From Puniceicoccaceae bacterium (GTDB lineage Bacteria > Verrucomicrobiota > Verrucomicrobiia > Opitutales > Coraliomargaritaceae), in NCBI GenBank assembly GCA_003331195.1, contig QOOZ01000014.1, positions 1 through 64,000 on the forward strand: a stretch of DNA of 64,000 nucleotides, given 5' to 3'. Both the position numbers and the translations under genes were made by a program. Under the pieces are notes generated by a model. The model was not told the origin of the DNA and did not search any database. It saw nothing but the letters and a program-made list of their open reading frames with translations. Position 1 is the stretch's first letter; each line of letters starts with the position of its first letter. Below, one piece after another: positions 32,859 to 41,881 of this stretch.

Positions 32859-33361
32859 GCTTCGGGTAACTCGGCATCAAGGACAGTTTGCGTTTGATTA
32901 GCACGAAATGCTTGTAGGCGCTCGCGGATACCGTCGTCGGCCAAAGAGAGAATGGAAGCTGCGGAAAGTGCGGCATTTTTAGCACCAGCTACGCCGATCG
33001 CGAGTGTCATCACAGGAATACCCGCTGGCATTTGTACGATCGAGAGGAGCGAATCTTGGCCACTGAGTGACTTGGATTGCACGGGCACGCCTAGTACGGG
33101 CAGATGCGTCACAGCTGCAGTCATGCCGGGGAGATGGGCAGCGCCGCCTGCGCCGGCTATGATCACTTGGATGCCGCGCTCTTCAGCCTCTTCGGCGTAG
33201 CTGTAGAGCAGTTTCGGAGTGCGGTGTGCGCTAACAATCTTTGTCTCAAGGGGGATGTCGAGCTGCTTGAGCAAAGCTGCTGCCTCGCCCATCGTGCTCC
33301 AATCCGATTGGCTTCCCATGATGATGCCGACGGTAGGCTTTGATGCGGTATTCTTTTTCAT
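32855..33361 (-). CDS. purE: N5-carboxyaminoimidazole ribonucleotide mutase
   Basis: 168 residues from the ATG at 33361 ([21 protein letters not shown]); an ORF extension to 33379 adds six residues. PurE class I features: [13 protein letters not shown], the active His in [12 protein letters not shown] near residue 55, and [24 protein letters not shown] near 85. It converts N5-CAIR to CAIR in purine synthesis. Its stop overlaps the purK start, so the two are coupled. Confidence 0.95.
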   Translation of the reverse strand: MKKNTASKPTVGIIMGSQSDWSTMGEAAALLKQLDIPLETKIVSAHRTPKLLYSYAEEAEERGIQVIIAGAGGAAHLPGMTAAVTHLPVLGVPVQSKSLSGQDSLLSIVQMPAGIPVMTLAIGVAGAKNAALSAASILSLADDGIRERLQAFRANQTQTVLDAELPEA

Positions 33362-33509
33362 CTTAACAGAGAAACGCATTCCTCAGTGATATTCAACCTT
33401 TGTTCACTCCGATTAATATGCCTGCATTTGGAGTCCTTCAATCATGCGGGGTTTTGTGCATCGGAAGGCAAGCATTCTGCGCAGATATGGGACTCAAACC
33501 CTATCCTAT

Positions 33510-34778
33510 TTAATCCCTTCTCCGACCCCAGTAGCCGTTGCCTCGGGATTGGGAGTTTTCTAGTTTCTCGCGCTGCTCGGTGGAGAGTCCAGACTTGTCT
33601 AAATAGCTCTTAAAAGTTTCGATATCTTGTTCCTTCCATGTACTGGCGACGCGCTCCATCATCCAAGTACGGCGTCGATCGTCTTCAATTGAAGACGCCC
33701 AGCTCATCGCGGTCTCGGGGTCCTCCTCAGCGGCGCGAAAGGTGTAGGTAATGACAGCTCGATCAAGCTCGGGACTGGCGGGCAAGCTGTTCAGCCAGTC
33801 GGCAGAGGCGGCGAGGTCGTAACGCGTCCACTCGCGGATGATCGATGAGCTGGCGCGGGCGATTGTGGGGTCGTCCACGTCGAGATTGCTTAGCCAAGCG
33901 GCAGCTGCGGCTGGATCGCTTTCGGCCCATTCGCTGACGAGCGCAGATTTTATACTAGGATCCGCGTTTTCGCCTAGTGTAGCGACGTAGGCGGCGGCGG
34001 CTTTTGGATCGAACTCTGCCCACTCATCGACCAGCTCGCGGCGGAGTGATCTTTGCATTTCTGGGTCAGCCAGAAGATCGACTGCAATTTTGGCTGCTTG
34101 TAAACCTCCCGATTCTATTTGCACTTTGATCACCTGGTCGAGCAGTTGGTTTTTAAGTCTATCATTATCATTAATGGCGAGTGCTTGTTGGAAGGCAGCG
34201 GCTGGATTGTTTGCAGCGTAGCCACGGTAGATGGCCATAAGCTGTGAGTTGCGAGCGCGACTCGGTTCATCGACGAGGGCATTATTTGCCCAAGCAATTG
34301 CTGCGGCCGGATCTTTAAGCCCCCATACTTCAAGTACGGCCACGCGAGCGCGCTGACTGTCGCGGAGGGATTTCATCTGTGAAGCTAGCTCCAGAGCGGC
34401 GACTGGCTCCCTCTCAGCGAGTTGCCTTAGCAAGTCTCGGATCAAGCGCGAGCGGTTGGGGTCGGAAGCGGGTAAGTCGAAGGCTTGAACCAGCAGCTCG
34501 CGAGTGGCTTCGCTGGAGAGCGCAGGGATCTCGAGGAAGGCGTCTTCAAGCAGCGAAACATCGCCGCTGAGGTAAGCTGTAAGTGCATTCTTTTTATAAG
34601 TCGTTACTTCTTCAACCGCCGAAGCTAGAGTAAGCTTTGGAATTTTTGAATCTGACGGCACTTTAACTGCTTGATCAGTATCTTGTGGGGCGTTTTCTAC
34701 GTGAGAACCGATGTAGTAGGCTGCTGCAAGGCTAATTGACCATACGGTTAAATAGAGTATTAGGGTAGGTGATTTCAT
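33510..34778 (-). CDS. Secreted or membrane-anchored helical-repeat protein, function unknown
   Basis: 422 residues from the ATG at 34778, which gives an N-terminal hydrophobic helix (SPTLILYLTVWSISLAAAYYIG) as signal anchor. From about residue 70 on it is built of roughly 30-35-residue helical units with a recurring D-P-x-x-A-x-x-W pattern, e.g. DPAAAIAWANNAL, DPKAAAAYVATLG, DPAAAAAWLSNL, DPETAMSWASSIE. Such alpha-solenoid repeats suggest protein binding. The extreme C-terminus is basic (GYWGRRRD). I recognise no named family. It diverges from the gene-poor 34.8-35.3 kb stretch. Confidence 0.7.
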   Translation of the reverse strand: MKSPTLILYLTVWSISLAAAYYIGSHVENAPQDTDQAVKVPSDSKIPKLTLASAVEEVTTYKKNALTAYLSGDVSLLEDAFLEIPALSSEATRELLVQAFDLPASDPNRSRLIRDLLRQLAEREPVAALELASQMKSLRDSQRARVAVLEVWGLKDPAAAIAWANNALVDEPSRARNSQLMAIYRGYAANNPAAAFQQALAINDNDRLKNQLLDQVIKVQIESGGLQAAKIAVDLLADPEMQRSLRRELVDEWAEFDPKAAAAYVATLGENADPSIKSALVSEWAESDPAAAAAWLSNLDVDDPTIARASSSIIREWTRYDLAASADWLNSLPASPELDRAVITYTFRAAEEDPETAMSWASSIEDDRRRTWMMERVASTWKEQDIETFKSYLDKSGLSTEQREKLENSQSRGNGYWGRRRD

Positions 34779-35092
34779 GGTGGTGTTCTTTTGATAAGGT
34801 AACTCTCTTAAATCGCAAGCTATCTGCAATGGTTTCAGTTTCGAGCACATTTAAATTCGCATCTAATCAATTTCGTATTAAAAAGGTAAAGTAAACCCAC
34901 GCGCCTCACTCCCTTCGAGTCGACTAAAGCACTGCAATCTTAGCTTTTTGGGTAGAATTTTTCTGGCGAGCTCGAGTTGCTCGTCTTAGTCAAAGACTGC
35001 GAAAAAACGTTCTAGCCTCGGCTATGTAATTTATTCACTATGGGCGTAGTAAGCTTCGGGACGATCGCCGCTGCCTGCTTAACTTTCTGTCT
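34779..35092. other. Gene-free stretch, nothing recognised
   Basis: These 314 bases hold no convincing reading frame, tRNA or terminator. A 68-codon + frame from 35040 is not supported because it overlaps the aldolase remnant frame. A short GAGC/GCTC hairpin lies near 34970-34987. The likely content is the promoter of the leftward repeat protein plus decayed sequence. Confidence 0.4.
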
Positions 35093-35293
35093 ATGCACTT
35101 CGAATTCTTCCATCTTAGAGATCAGATTAAGTTTACTTTGGCCCGTATTTATAGTCGAGGCATGGCCACGATTTCCGACGGTAACATTTCCGTATGGGTC
35201 TCACCCTGTCAGGTGGATAAGGGTAAGTTCAAGTGCGGTAAAATGACTAAGTTTGCGTTCAGCGGCGAGGTCGCCATTGAACGCCATAGATAG
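35093..35293 (+). pseudogene. Class II aldolase/adducin remnant
   Basis: A 66-residue frame aligns by eye with the N-terminal part of class II aldolase family proteins: HLRDQIKFTLARIYSRGM, then DGNISVW joined directly to VSPCQVDKGKF. In intact members the pattern reads GGNIS(I/V)R, about seven more residues, then I-(T/S)-P-x-x-V-D-K-G, so a short deletion has occurred between. The metal-site His residues lie further downstream and are missing; the frame ends after IERHR. It is a decayed gene, next to the MBL-fold gene that follows 9 nt later. Confidence 0.55.
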
Positions 35294-35302
35294 AGGTATA
35301 AG

Positions 35303-36127
35303 ATGCCAGTTTCGATTGTAGATGAATATCAAGACGTGTTGCAAAAAGCAGCTGACGGATTGCGCCTAGGCCATGCCTCTCTTGCATACCAGTCTGGCTT
35401 GAGTTTGAACGAAGTGCGTGCCTTGGTTGATGGCAACTTTAGTGAAATCCACGCCCGCAAGCTTGCGCCTATACTTGGGTTGGATGCTGATAAACTCGTC
35501 GCTCTCGCTGGGTGCGCCTGGTGCCCCGATGAAGTTTTTTTACCAGGACTCCATCAGTGTAACATGCCTTTTCCTGAGGCCAGCTACCCTAGAGCCAGTG
35601 TAAATTGCTACCTAATCTATAATACTAGCACGAAAGAGGCCATCGCTTTTGATACCGGCACCTCCGCAGAACCCATCTTAGAATGTATCCAAGCTCTAGA
35701 CCTCTCTCTTAAAGCAGTCTTTCTTACGCATACCCACCGTGATCACGTAGGCGGCTTCGAAAAATTAGTCACCATTACGCAGACTGCCCAAACTTTCGCC
35801 CCCGCTGAAGAGCCACACGCAGGCACCAGATCTCTCCAACCTGATTCGAAGATGCAATTATGTGGTTTTGATATCTACGCCGTAAAGACGAGCGGCCACA
35901 CCAAAGGTGCGCTCAGTTATATAGTGCACGGACTCGATCTCCCTGTGGCCCTCGTCGGTGACGCACTCTTTTCGCTTTCCATAGGAGGCGCCAAGTGTGC
36001 CTACCAGCTCGCGCTAAAAAATAACCGTGAGCAGTTGTTAAGCCTCCCATTTGAGACGATTCTTTGCCCTGGTCATGGCCCCATGACTAGCGTAATTGAA
36101 GAGCGCGCCCATAATCCCTTTTTTTAA
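35303..36127 (+). CDS. HTH domain fused to a metallo-beta-lactamase-fold hydrolase
   Basis: 274 residues. Residues about 8-65 (LRLGHASLAYQSGLSLNEVRALVDG) look like an XRE-type helix-turn-helix. The rest is an MBL-fold domain with the zinc motif LTHTHRDHVGGFE near 140, a second ligand in KTSGHTKGALSY, the bridging Asp in LVGDALFS and the last His in ILCPGHGP. The closest functional analogues are glyoxalase II-like or persulfide dioxygenase-like hydrolases, but the substrate is unknown. A GAGG stretch 7 nt before the ATG is one of the few Shine-Dalgarno-like sites here. Confidence 0.8.
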   Translation: MPVSIVDEYQDVLQKAADGLRLGHASLAYQSGLSLNEVRALVDGNFSEIHARKLAPILGLDADKLVALAGCAWCPDEVFLPGLHQCNMPFPEASYPRASVNCYLIYNTSTKEAIAFDTGTSAEPILECIQALDLSLKAVFLTHTHRDHVGGFEKLVTITQTAQTFAPAEEPHAGTRSLQPDSKMQLCGFDIYAVKTSGHTKGALSYIVHGLDLPVALVGDALFSLSIGGAKCAYQLALKNNREQLLSLPFETILCPGHGPMTSVIEERAHNPFF

Positions 36128-36153
36128 TAGTTATTGGCGATTCGTTGGGGCAC

Positions 36154-36181
36154 AAAAAAAGCCTACACACGTTAGGGCTTT
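36154..36181 (-). terminator. Rho-independent terminator of tRNA-Lys
   Basis: On the - strand AAAGCC ... GGCTTT forms a stem (with TA/TA extension) followed by a run of seven T. It lies 14 nt after the tRNA 3' end. Confidence 0.8.
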
Positions 36182-36194
36182 GGGGTGCTTACGA

Positions 36195-36270
36195 TGGTAG
36201 GCTGTCGGGGACTTGAACCCCGAACCAATTGATTAAAAGTCAACTGCTCTACCGATTGAGCTAACAACCC
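36195..36270 (-). tRNA. tRNA-Lys (anticodon UUU)
   Basis: 76 nt on the - strand, folding as a full cloverleaf. The acceptor GGGTTGT pairs with ACAGCCT with one G-U end pair, the D arm is GCTC...GAGC, and the anticodon loop CTTTTAA sits between GTTGA and TCAAT, giving anticodon TTT. The T arm is CGGGG-TTCAAGT-CCCCG. The 3' end A-CCA is encoded in the genome. A terminator follows. Confidence 0.96.
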
Positions 36271-36403
36271 CTACATCGAAGCGCGGGATACAAGAAAGCT
36301 CCCGCTGGATTGTCAAGAATAGGAAAAGTAATTTTCCACAATTTTGAACGATTCACCATGGAATAAATCTAAGTATTAAACGATATTAGGTAAGAACACT
36401 TTT

Positions 36404-37006
36404 ATGACTGTTAAGACTGATACTATCCACGCTGATGAACTTCTGATTGAGCGCGTTAAGGCGGGCGACATGGTTGCCTACAACGTGATGGTAACTCGCC
36501 ATTACGATCGAATCTTTGCAAGGGTCTCACAACTACTTAATAATAAACAAGATGCGGAAGAAGTTACGCAGGACGCTTTCATCCGTGCTCAAAGGGGCCT
36601 TGAGAATTTCCGTGGCGATGCTTCCTTTTACACTTGGCTTTACCAGATCGCGACCAATCTGGCACACAACCGCTATTGGTATTGGTTTCGCCGCAAGCGA
36701 GACCAATCAATTTCCCTCGACCAACCGCTGAGCGACGATGGCAGTCTGACCCTCGAAAATGTGATGCCCTGCGCTGGCGAAAACCCTGCCGAGGCGGTTG
36801 TGACCCAAGAGTTTGTTGACCGCGTCTCTGATTGTATGCAGGGTCTGAACGATAAGCACAAAGAAGTTTTGATCCTACGCAATTTAAAGAACCTGACCTA
36901 CGACGAGATTGCACAGCAATTGGAAATCAGCGTGGGTACAGTAAAGAGCCGAATTGCTCGTGCGCGGGAGAGCCTACGCGCTCTCTTGGGCGAAGATTTC
37001 GTATGA
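36404..37006 (+). CDS. ECF-type RNA polymerase sigma factor
   Basis: 200 residues. Region 2 is AYNVMVTRHYDRIFARVSQLLNNKQDAEEVTQDAFIRA with the -10 helix FYTWLYQIATNLAHNRYW, and region 4 is LNDKHKEVLILRNLKNLTYDEIAQQLEISVGTVKSRIARARESLR. It resembles the RpoE/SigW group. It overlaps the next gene, a membrane protein with anti-sigma character, by 4 nt. A TGAAC-like -35 and TCTAA -10 upstream would fit autoregulation, but this is weak. Confidence 0.94.
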   Translation: MTVKTDTIHADELLIERVKAGDMVAYNVMVTRHYDRIFARVSQLLNNKQDAEEVTQDAFIRAQRGLENFRGDASFYTWLYQIATNLAHNRYWYWFRRKRDQSISLDQPLSDDGSLTLENVMPCAGENPAEAVVTQEFVDRVSDCMQGLNDKHKEVLILRNLKNLTYDEIAQQLEISVGTVKSRIARARESLRALLGEDFV

Positions 37007-37818
37007 CCAAAGAGAACTTTACAGAGCTCGTAAATCTTTACCTGGATAAGGAAATTACAGAGCGCGGCCTCGCGCAACTGAAATGCGAGTTGGCTGCAAA
37101 CGTTGAGCGCAAGAACGAGTTTGCCGAGCACTGCCGTATGCACCAAGCCATGCGTCTAGCACTCAATCCACAGCCGTCGAAGCGCCGTTTTAAATTTTGG
37201 CTTAATGGCTTTAACAGTTCCTCTCGTAGTTCGCGCTCTAGCGAACGAGGCCTGCGAACTTTTTCCAATATGAGCCCTCAGGTAGAGTCCTTCTCGACTC
37301 GTGAAACAAACAGCAATCACTCCGCGCATGATGTGACCACTTTTCCACGCTGGATCATGGGCACAGGTTTCGCAGCCAGTCTTGCGCTCGGTTTCGCTCT
37401 GCTTATGCCGGTTTTCCTCGACACCTCAGCGGAGTCTTCGCAAACTGCCCTCAAGGATATGGAGGCAGAAGTGTTGGTTCAAGCTGATCTGATCGACCTT
37501 ATCGGTCAACGGGAACTCCGACGCTTTGCCAATCTGCAATCCCAGCGTGAGGCCAATCAGCAAGTGAGTTTAGCTGCCCAGCTCACGTTAATGGGGCTAA
37601 GTCCAGAACTCAGTCCTAATGAAAAGCAACTTCGATCTATCAGTATGGCCGCCTCTCAGCGTCCCGAGGTATTTCGCGAACATGCAGAGCTACTGGCAGA
37701 AATTCAGAAGATTTCGGCTATGCCTCCACCTCAGATTTTGCGCGTCGAGTCGATGCAGTCCGAACCAACCGCCCCTTGGTCAGGAGGTTTCAAGTCCTCG
37801 CTCGCGAGTTTTAAGTAG
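37003..37818 (+). CDS. Probable transmembrane anti-sigma factor
   Basis: 271 residues. The N-terminal cytoplasmic domain (about 1-50) reads LVNLYLDKEITERGLAQLKC with an EHCRMHQAM stretch, similar to short anti-sigma domains, though no complete HxxxCxxC zinc motif is present. A Ser/Arg-rich linker, one membrane helix (about 117-139, GFAASLALGFALLMPVF) and a helical extracytoplasmic domain follow. The ATGA overlap with the ECF sigma gene strongly suggests it controls that sigma factor. No protease gene is nearby. Confidence 0.7.
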   Translation: MTKENFTELVNLYLDKEITERGLAQLKCELAANVERKNEFAEHCRMHQAMRLALNPQPSKRRFKFWLNGFNSSSRSSRSSERGLRTFSNMSPQVESFSTRETNSNHSAHDVTTFPRWIMGTGFAASLALGFALLMPVFLDTSAESSQTALKDMEAEVLVQADLIDLIGQRELRRFANLQSQREANQQVSLAAQLTLMGLSPELSPNEKQLRSISMAASQRPEVFREHAELLAEIQKISAMPPPQILRVESMQSEPTAPWSGGFKSSLASFK

Positions 37819-37955
37819 TCTTGGAATCCTGCCTCTGGGCGGACACGTTTTTATGACCGCCAGTGGCTAGACTTCATCTCTCTATCGTAGCTTTCCGCTT
37901 GCATCTGCGCTAAGGAGAGGCACTTCTCGTAATTTGTATTTTAACTTATTTTTCT

Positions 37956-39209
37956 ATGAAAATCGTACTCGCATACTCTGGTGGTCTCGATACCTCCGTC
38001 CTCGTTAGCTGGCTCAAGGAGCATTATAACGCTGAAATTATCACTTTCGCAGCCGATGTCGGTCAAGAAGAAGAACTCGACGGCCTCGTAGAAAAAGCCA
38101 AAGCAACTGGTGCCTCCGCGCACTACACCGTCGATCTAGTCGAAGAGTTCGCCCGTGACTTTATTTATCCAATGATGCGTGCCAATGCCATCTATGAAGG
38201 TCAGTACATGCTTGGCACATCGATCGCTCGTCCGCTCATAGCCAAAGCCCACGTTGAAATCGCCGAGCGCGAAGGAGCCGACGCAGTCTCGCATGGTGCA
38301 ACAGGCAAGGGAAATGACCAGGTCCGCTTCGAACTAGGCTATGCGGCACTCGCTCCGAAGCTTGATATCATTTCACCATGGCGCATGGAGGTATTCCGTA
38401 AGGCATTTCCTGGGCGCACCGAGATGATCGACTACTGCCGTGAGCACAATATCGATGTTGAAGCCAGCGCATCAAAACCTTACTCAATGGATCGCAACCT
38501 GCTCCATATCTCTTATGAAGCGGGCATCCTCGAAGACCCTTGGTTTGACCCTACAACGGATGACAATAAGGGCATGTATAAGCTAACGACTGCGCCCGAA
38601 GATGCGCCCGACGACGCTGAATATGTTGAACTCGATTTTGAGTGCGGAGACTGCGTGGCTATAGACGCTGTAGCCATGAATCCTGCTCAAGTCATGAAGC
38701 ACCTTAACAAACTGGCGGGTAAGCACGGTGTTGGTCGTGTTGATATTGTCGAAAACCGCTTTGTCGGAATGAAGAGCCGCGGTGTTTATGAAACTCCAGG
38801 TGGCACCATTCTACTCCAAGGGCATCGTAATATGGAGTCGCTCACAATGGATCGCGAACTGGCGCACCTACGCGATAGTTTGATCCCTCGCTATGCAGAG
38901 CTGGTCTATAACGGTTTCTGGTACGCTCCTGAGCGTGAAGCCCTCCAAGCTCTCATCGACGATTCGCAAAAGACTGTCACTGGCACGGTTCGCCTCAAAC
39001 TCTACAAGGGCAACGTCACTACCGTGGGTCGCAAGTCGCCGCTCTCACTTTACGATGAAGACATCGCGTCAATGGAAGGTGTCGATAGCGACTACAATCC
39101 CGATGATGCGAGCGGCTTTATCCGCCTGAATGCGCTTCGCCTCCGTCGCCGTGCGCTCGCGCAGGGTGGTCCCGAAATTGCTTCCGAGAGTAAGTTGTCT
39201 AAGGAGTGA
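37956..39209 (+). CDS. argG: Argininosuccinate synthase
   Basis: 417 residues. The ATP PP-motif is [15 protein letters not shown] at the N-terminus. Citrulline and aspartate binding regions are recognisable as [16 protein letters not shown] and [15 protein letters not shown], and the C-terminal helix used for tetramerisation is intact. It condenses citrulline and aspartate in arginine synthesis. There is no argH adjacent. The leader is T-rich with no Shine-Dalgarno sequence. Confidence 0.97.
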   Translation: MKIVLAYSGGLDTSVLVSWLKEHYNAEIITFAADVGQEEELDGLVEKAKATGASAHYTVDLVEEFARDFIYPMMRANAIYEGQYMLGTSIARPLIAKAHVEIAEREGADAVSHGATGKGNDQVRFELGYAALAPKLDIISPWRMEVFRKAFPGRTEMIDYCREHNIDVEASASKPYSMDRNLLHISYEAGILEDPWFDPTTDDNKGMYKLTTAPEDAPDDAEYVELDFECGDCVAIDAVAMNPAQVMKHLNKLAGKHGVGRVDIVENRFVGMKSRGVYETPGGTILLQGHRNMESLTMDRELAHLRDSLIPRYAELVYNGFWYAPEREALQALIDDSQKTVTGTVRLKLYKGNVTTVGRKSPLSLYDEDIASMEGVDSDYNPDDASGFIRLNALRLRRRALAQGGPEIASESKLSKE

Positions 39210-39300
39210 TATAGATTATAATTTTAGGGCTAGCGCTTGCCTGTTGCTGAGCTAACGACAAGTTCAGCTATTGTTAAGCGAAGATCCTAAATTTCTTGCC

Positions 39301-40050
39301 ATGACCCCAACCCAAATTCTACTCGGCGTCAACGTCGATCACATCTCGACTGTACGCCAGGCGCGTTATCGTCAACACGCGCTCGATCACGGCGACGAGG
39401 TCGAGCCCGACTGCGTCGCCTTCGCGCTTGCGAGTGAGGCTGCGGGTGCCGATGGCATCACCATGCACTTGCGCGAAGACCGCCGCCATGTGCAGGACTC
39501 TGATATTCAGCGTGCGCGCACACAGATTGGCACGCGCCTGAATCTAGAAATGGCCTGTACGCAAGAGATGATCGATTACGCTCTCGAGCTTAAACCGGAC
39601 TCTGTCTGCCTAGTTCCTGAGAGCCGTGAAGAGATCACGACGGAAGGCGGCCTCGATATAGTCGGTCAGAAGTCTCGCGTGGGTGAAGTTGTCGCCGCGA
39701 TGAGCCAGGCAGGTATCTTGACGAGTCTCTTTATTGATCCCGACCCTATGCAGATCGAAATGTCGGCTGAGTTGGGCAGCCCTTGGATCGAGCTCCACAC
39801 GGGTGCTTACGCTAACGCCTACTACCATGCAGGCCGCAATCGAGAATTCGATCTACTCCGCCGGGGTGCCGAATTGGGGCATAATCTCGGCCTCATTATT
39901 AATGCGGGACATGGTATTAACTACGCCAACATTGCCGAAGTCGTCACGCTGCCGCATTTGCATGAGCTCAACATCGGGCACTCCATCATCAGCCGTGCGC
40001 TCTTTGTAGGGGTCGATCAAGCCGTGCGTGAGATGAAGGCGTTTCTGTAA
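39301..40050 (+). CDS. pdxJ: Pyridoxine 5'-phosphate synthase
   Basis: 249 residues from the ATG at 39301 (MTPTQILLGVNVDHISTVRQ); an in-frame start at 39271 adds ten residues. PdxJ features: GVNVDHISTVRQARY, ADGITMHLREDRRHVQDSDI, and HELNIGHSIISRALFVGVDQAV at the end. It forms pyridoxine phosphate from 1-deoxyxylulose 5-phosphate and amino-oxopropyl phosphate; dxs, which makes the first substrate, is 9 kb downstream. Confidence 0.96.
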   Translation: MTPTQILLGVNVDHISTVRQARYRQHALDHGDEVEPDCVAFALASEAAGADGITMHLREDRRHVQDSDIQRARTQIGTRLNLEMACTQEMIDYALELKPDSVCLVPESREEITTEGGLDIVGQKSRVGEVVAAMSQAGILTSLFIDPDPMQIEMSAELGSPWIELHTGAYANAYYHAGRNREFDLLRRGAELGHNLGLIINAGHGINYANIAEVVTLPHLHELNIGHSIISRALFVGVDQAVREMKAFL

Positions 40051-40290
40051 TTAATGATACAGTAGTTTCATCGAGAGTCTCGCCGTGCTTGGGCTCGTCT
40101 GGTGGCAGTCTTAGGCTCGAAGTTTGAAGCGGTTTAGCCTTAGTGCCATTGGGCAAATAGGCTTTTGTCCATTATGAATACGGCGAAAGGCGCGTGTAGT
40201 CTGTCGAAATTAATACGTGTAATCTCTGAAATATTAACTAGTTTGTGTTAGCAAATTTAGGGATCATACATATCTTGCAGTCAGTATTTC

Positions 40291-41877
40291 ATGGAATTCT
40301 TATCTTATGCCCATCCTGCTCTTAGTTGCCAGGAAGCCAAAGTGCTGGAGTCTCGCATCCTCGCAGACGAAGCGGCCGAGTGGAAAGCGATGAAAATGGC
40401 GGGACAGGGGATTGCGCAGCAACTCGTTCAGGACTACGCCGAGTTATGTTCACCTCCTGAGTACTTGCGAATACTTGCGCTCATCGGCAAAGGAAACAAC
40501 GGCGGAGATGCCCTCATCGCTTGCGGTCAATTACTGGCCGACTTCCCTCGCGCGCGTGTGTATTTGATTTTAACTCTGCCCGCTGAAGAGCTGCGTCCGC
40601 TTGCAGTTCGTGCCCTAAAGCAGCTTGAAGGTCGTGTGGAGGCACATCAGGTCTCTGGGCAAAAGGGTGTGTCTGAGATCACGCAGATGCTCTCCGATGC
40701 GGCAGGTAGTGAGGGCTTCCATATCTGCATCGATGGCTTGCTAGGCATGGCTTTTTCACCTCCATTATGTGAGCCATTGGCCTCATTGATTGAAGCAGTC
40801 AACACGTTTGAGGCGATCAATTTGCGTGCCTCGGTTGACCTGCCCAGTGGTAAAGGTGACGGCGTTAAAAACGACACAATTAGTTTTCAAGCAGACTTTA
40901 CCTATGCCACAGGCATCGCAAAGAAACCAATCTTTGAAGGCATTGCTGATTGTGGTCGCATACGATACGTCGATCTTGGTTTTTTTGAAGCCTTTCAAGT
41001 AGAGTCGATTAAAACAAAAGAGTATATTTTAACGAGCGCTGTTCTCGACCCCCTCCGTAGCTTACGACCAGCGGCGGTAGATAAGCGTGCATTTGGCCAT
41101 CTTTTCATCGTCGGCGGATCCGCTTACATGCCTGGGGCACTACTCATGGCAGTTCAAGCGGCGGTGCGCTCGGGCGTCGGCTTAGTCACTGCCTTTGCTC
41201 CGGCATCCGTCGCCAGCGCCTTGGCCGCTCAAGTGCCTGAGGCTATGTGGATTCCTTGGCCAGAGACGGGCAATGGCACGCTCAGTCCGCACGCCATGCC
41301 TTTGCTTCTAGACCGTATCAATAATGCCTCGGCCGTGCTAGTAGGACCTGGCATGGGCAAAGACCGCAATACGCAAATGGTGACGCAAGAAATCGTTGAG
41401 CTTGTCGAATTACCGATCTTGTTGGACGCTGATGCGCTTCGAGTGCGTGTTATGGAAGTCGCCCAAAAGCGTAGAACCCATTATGGCAAAATCGTCATTA
41501 CGCCACACATGGGGGAGTTTAAGCGGATTGCAAAACTTGCTGAGGCGAACTATTCGATCGAAGTAATTCTTGATTTTTCAGATGCCCACCGTGTGCTCAC
41601 GGTTTTAAAAGGTGCTAATACACGTATCTGCGATGGCAAATCAGTCATTTATAATACGCAAGGCGGTCCCGTCCTTTCGCGGGGGGGTAGTGGGGATTTA
41701 CTCTCTGGTTTGATCGGTGGGATGATTGCGCAAAACAGCGTCTGCGTGCCGACCGCCGTAGCGCGGGGCATTATGTTGCACGGTATGGCCGCGCAATTGC
41801 TAGCTAGAGCGAAGGGACAAATCGCGGTCCATACCACACAGTTGCTCGACTACCTGCCCAAAGTCCTACGCATTTGA
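40291..41877 (+). CDS. nnr: Bifunctional NAD(P)H-hydrate epimerase / ADP-dependent dehydratase
   Basis: 528 residues, two fused repair enzymes. The epimerase (about 1-235) shows LALIGKGNNGGDALIACGQLL and SVDLPSGKGDG. The ribokinase-fold dehydratase (about 250-528) shows HLFIVGGSAYMPGALLMAVQAAVRSG, VLVGPGMGKDRN, ILLDADALRV, HMGEFKRI and the ATP-site RGGSGDLLSGLIGG. They restore damaged NADHX and NADPHX. dprA begins 4 nt later. The gap upstream (40051-40290) holds nothing recognisable. Confidence 0.95.
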   Translation: MEFLSYAHPALSCQEAKVLESRILADEAAEWKAMKMAGQGIAQQLVQDYAELCSPPEYLRILALIGKGNNGGDALIACGQLLADFPRARVYLILTLPAEELRPLAVRALKQLEGRVEAHQVSGQKGVSEITQMLSDAAGSEGFHICIDGLLGMAFSPPLCEPLASLIEAVNTFEAINLRASVDLPSGKGDGVKNDTISFQADFTYATGIAKKPIFEGIADCGRIRYVDLGFFEAFQVESIKTKEYILTSAVLDPLRSLRPAAVDKRAFGHLFIVGGSAYMPGALLMAVQAAVRSGVGLVTAFAPASVASALAAQVPEAMWIPWPETGNGTLSPHAMPLLLDRINNASAVLVGPGMGKDRNTQMVTQEIVELVELPILLDADALRVRVMEVAQKRRTHYGKIVITPHMGEFKRIAKLAEANYSIEVILDFSDAHRVLTVLKGANTRICDGKSVIYNTQGGPVLSRGGSGDLLSGLIGGMIAQNSVCVPTAVARGIMLHGMAAQLLARAKGQIAVHTTQLLDYLPKVLRI

Positions 41878-41881
41878 AACG

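Noticed and set aside
36340-36390. An ECF-type autoregulatory promoter for the sigma gene at 36404
   Set aside because: The TGAAC and TCTAA elements have a loose spacing and weak match, so it is mentioned only in passing.
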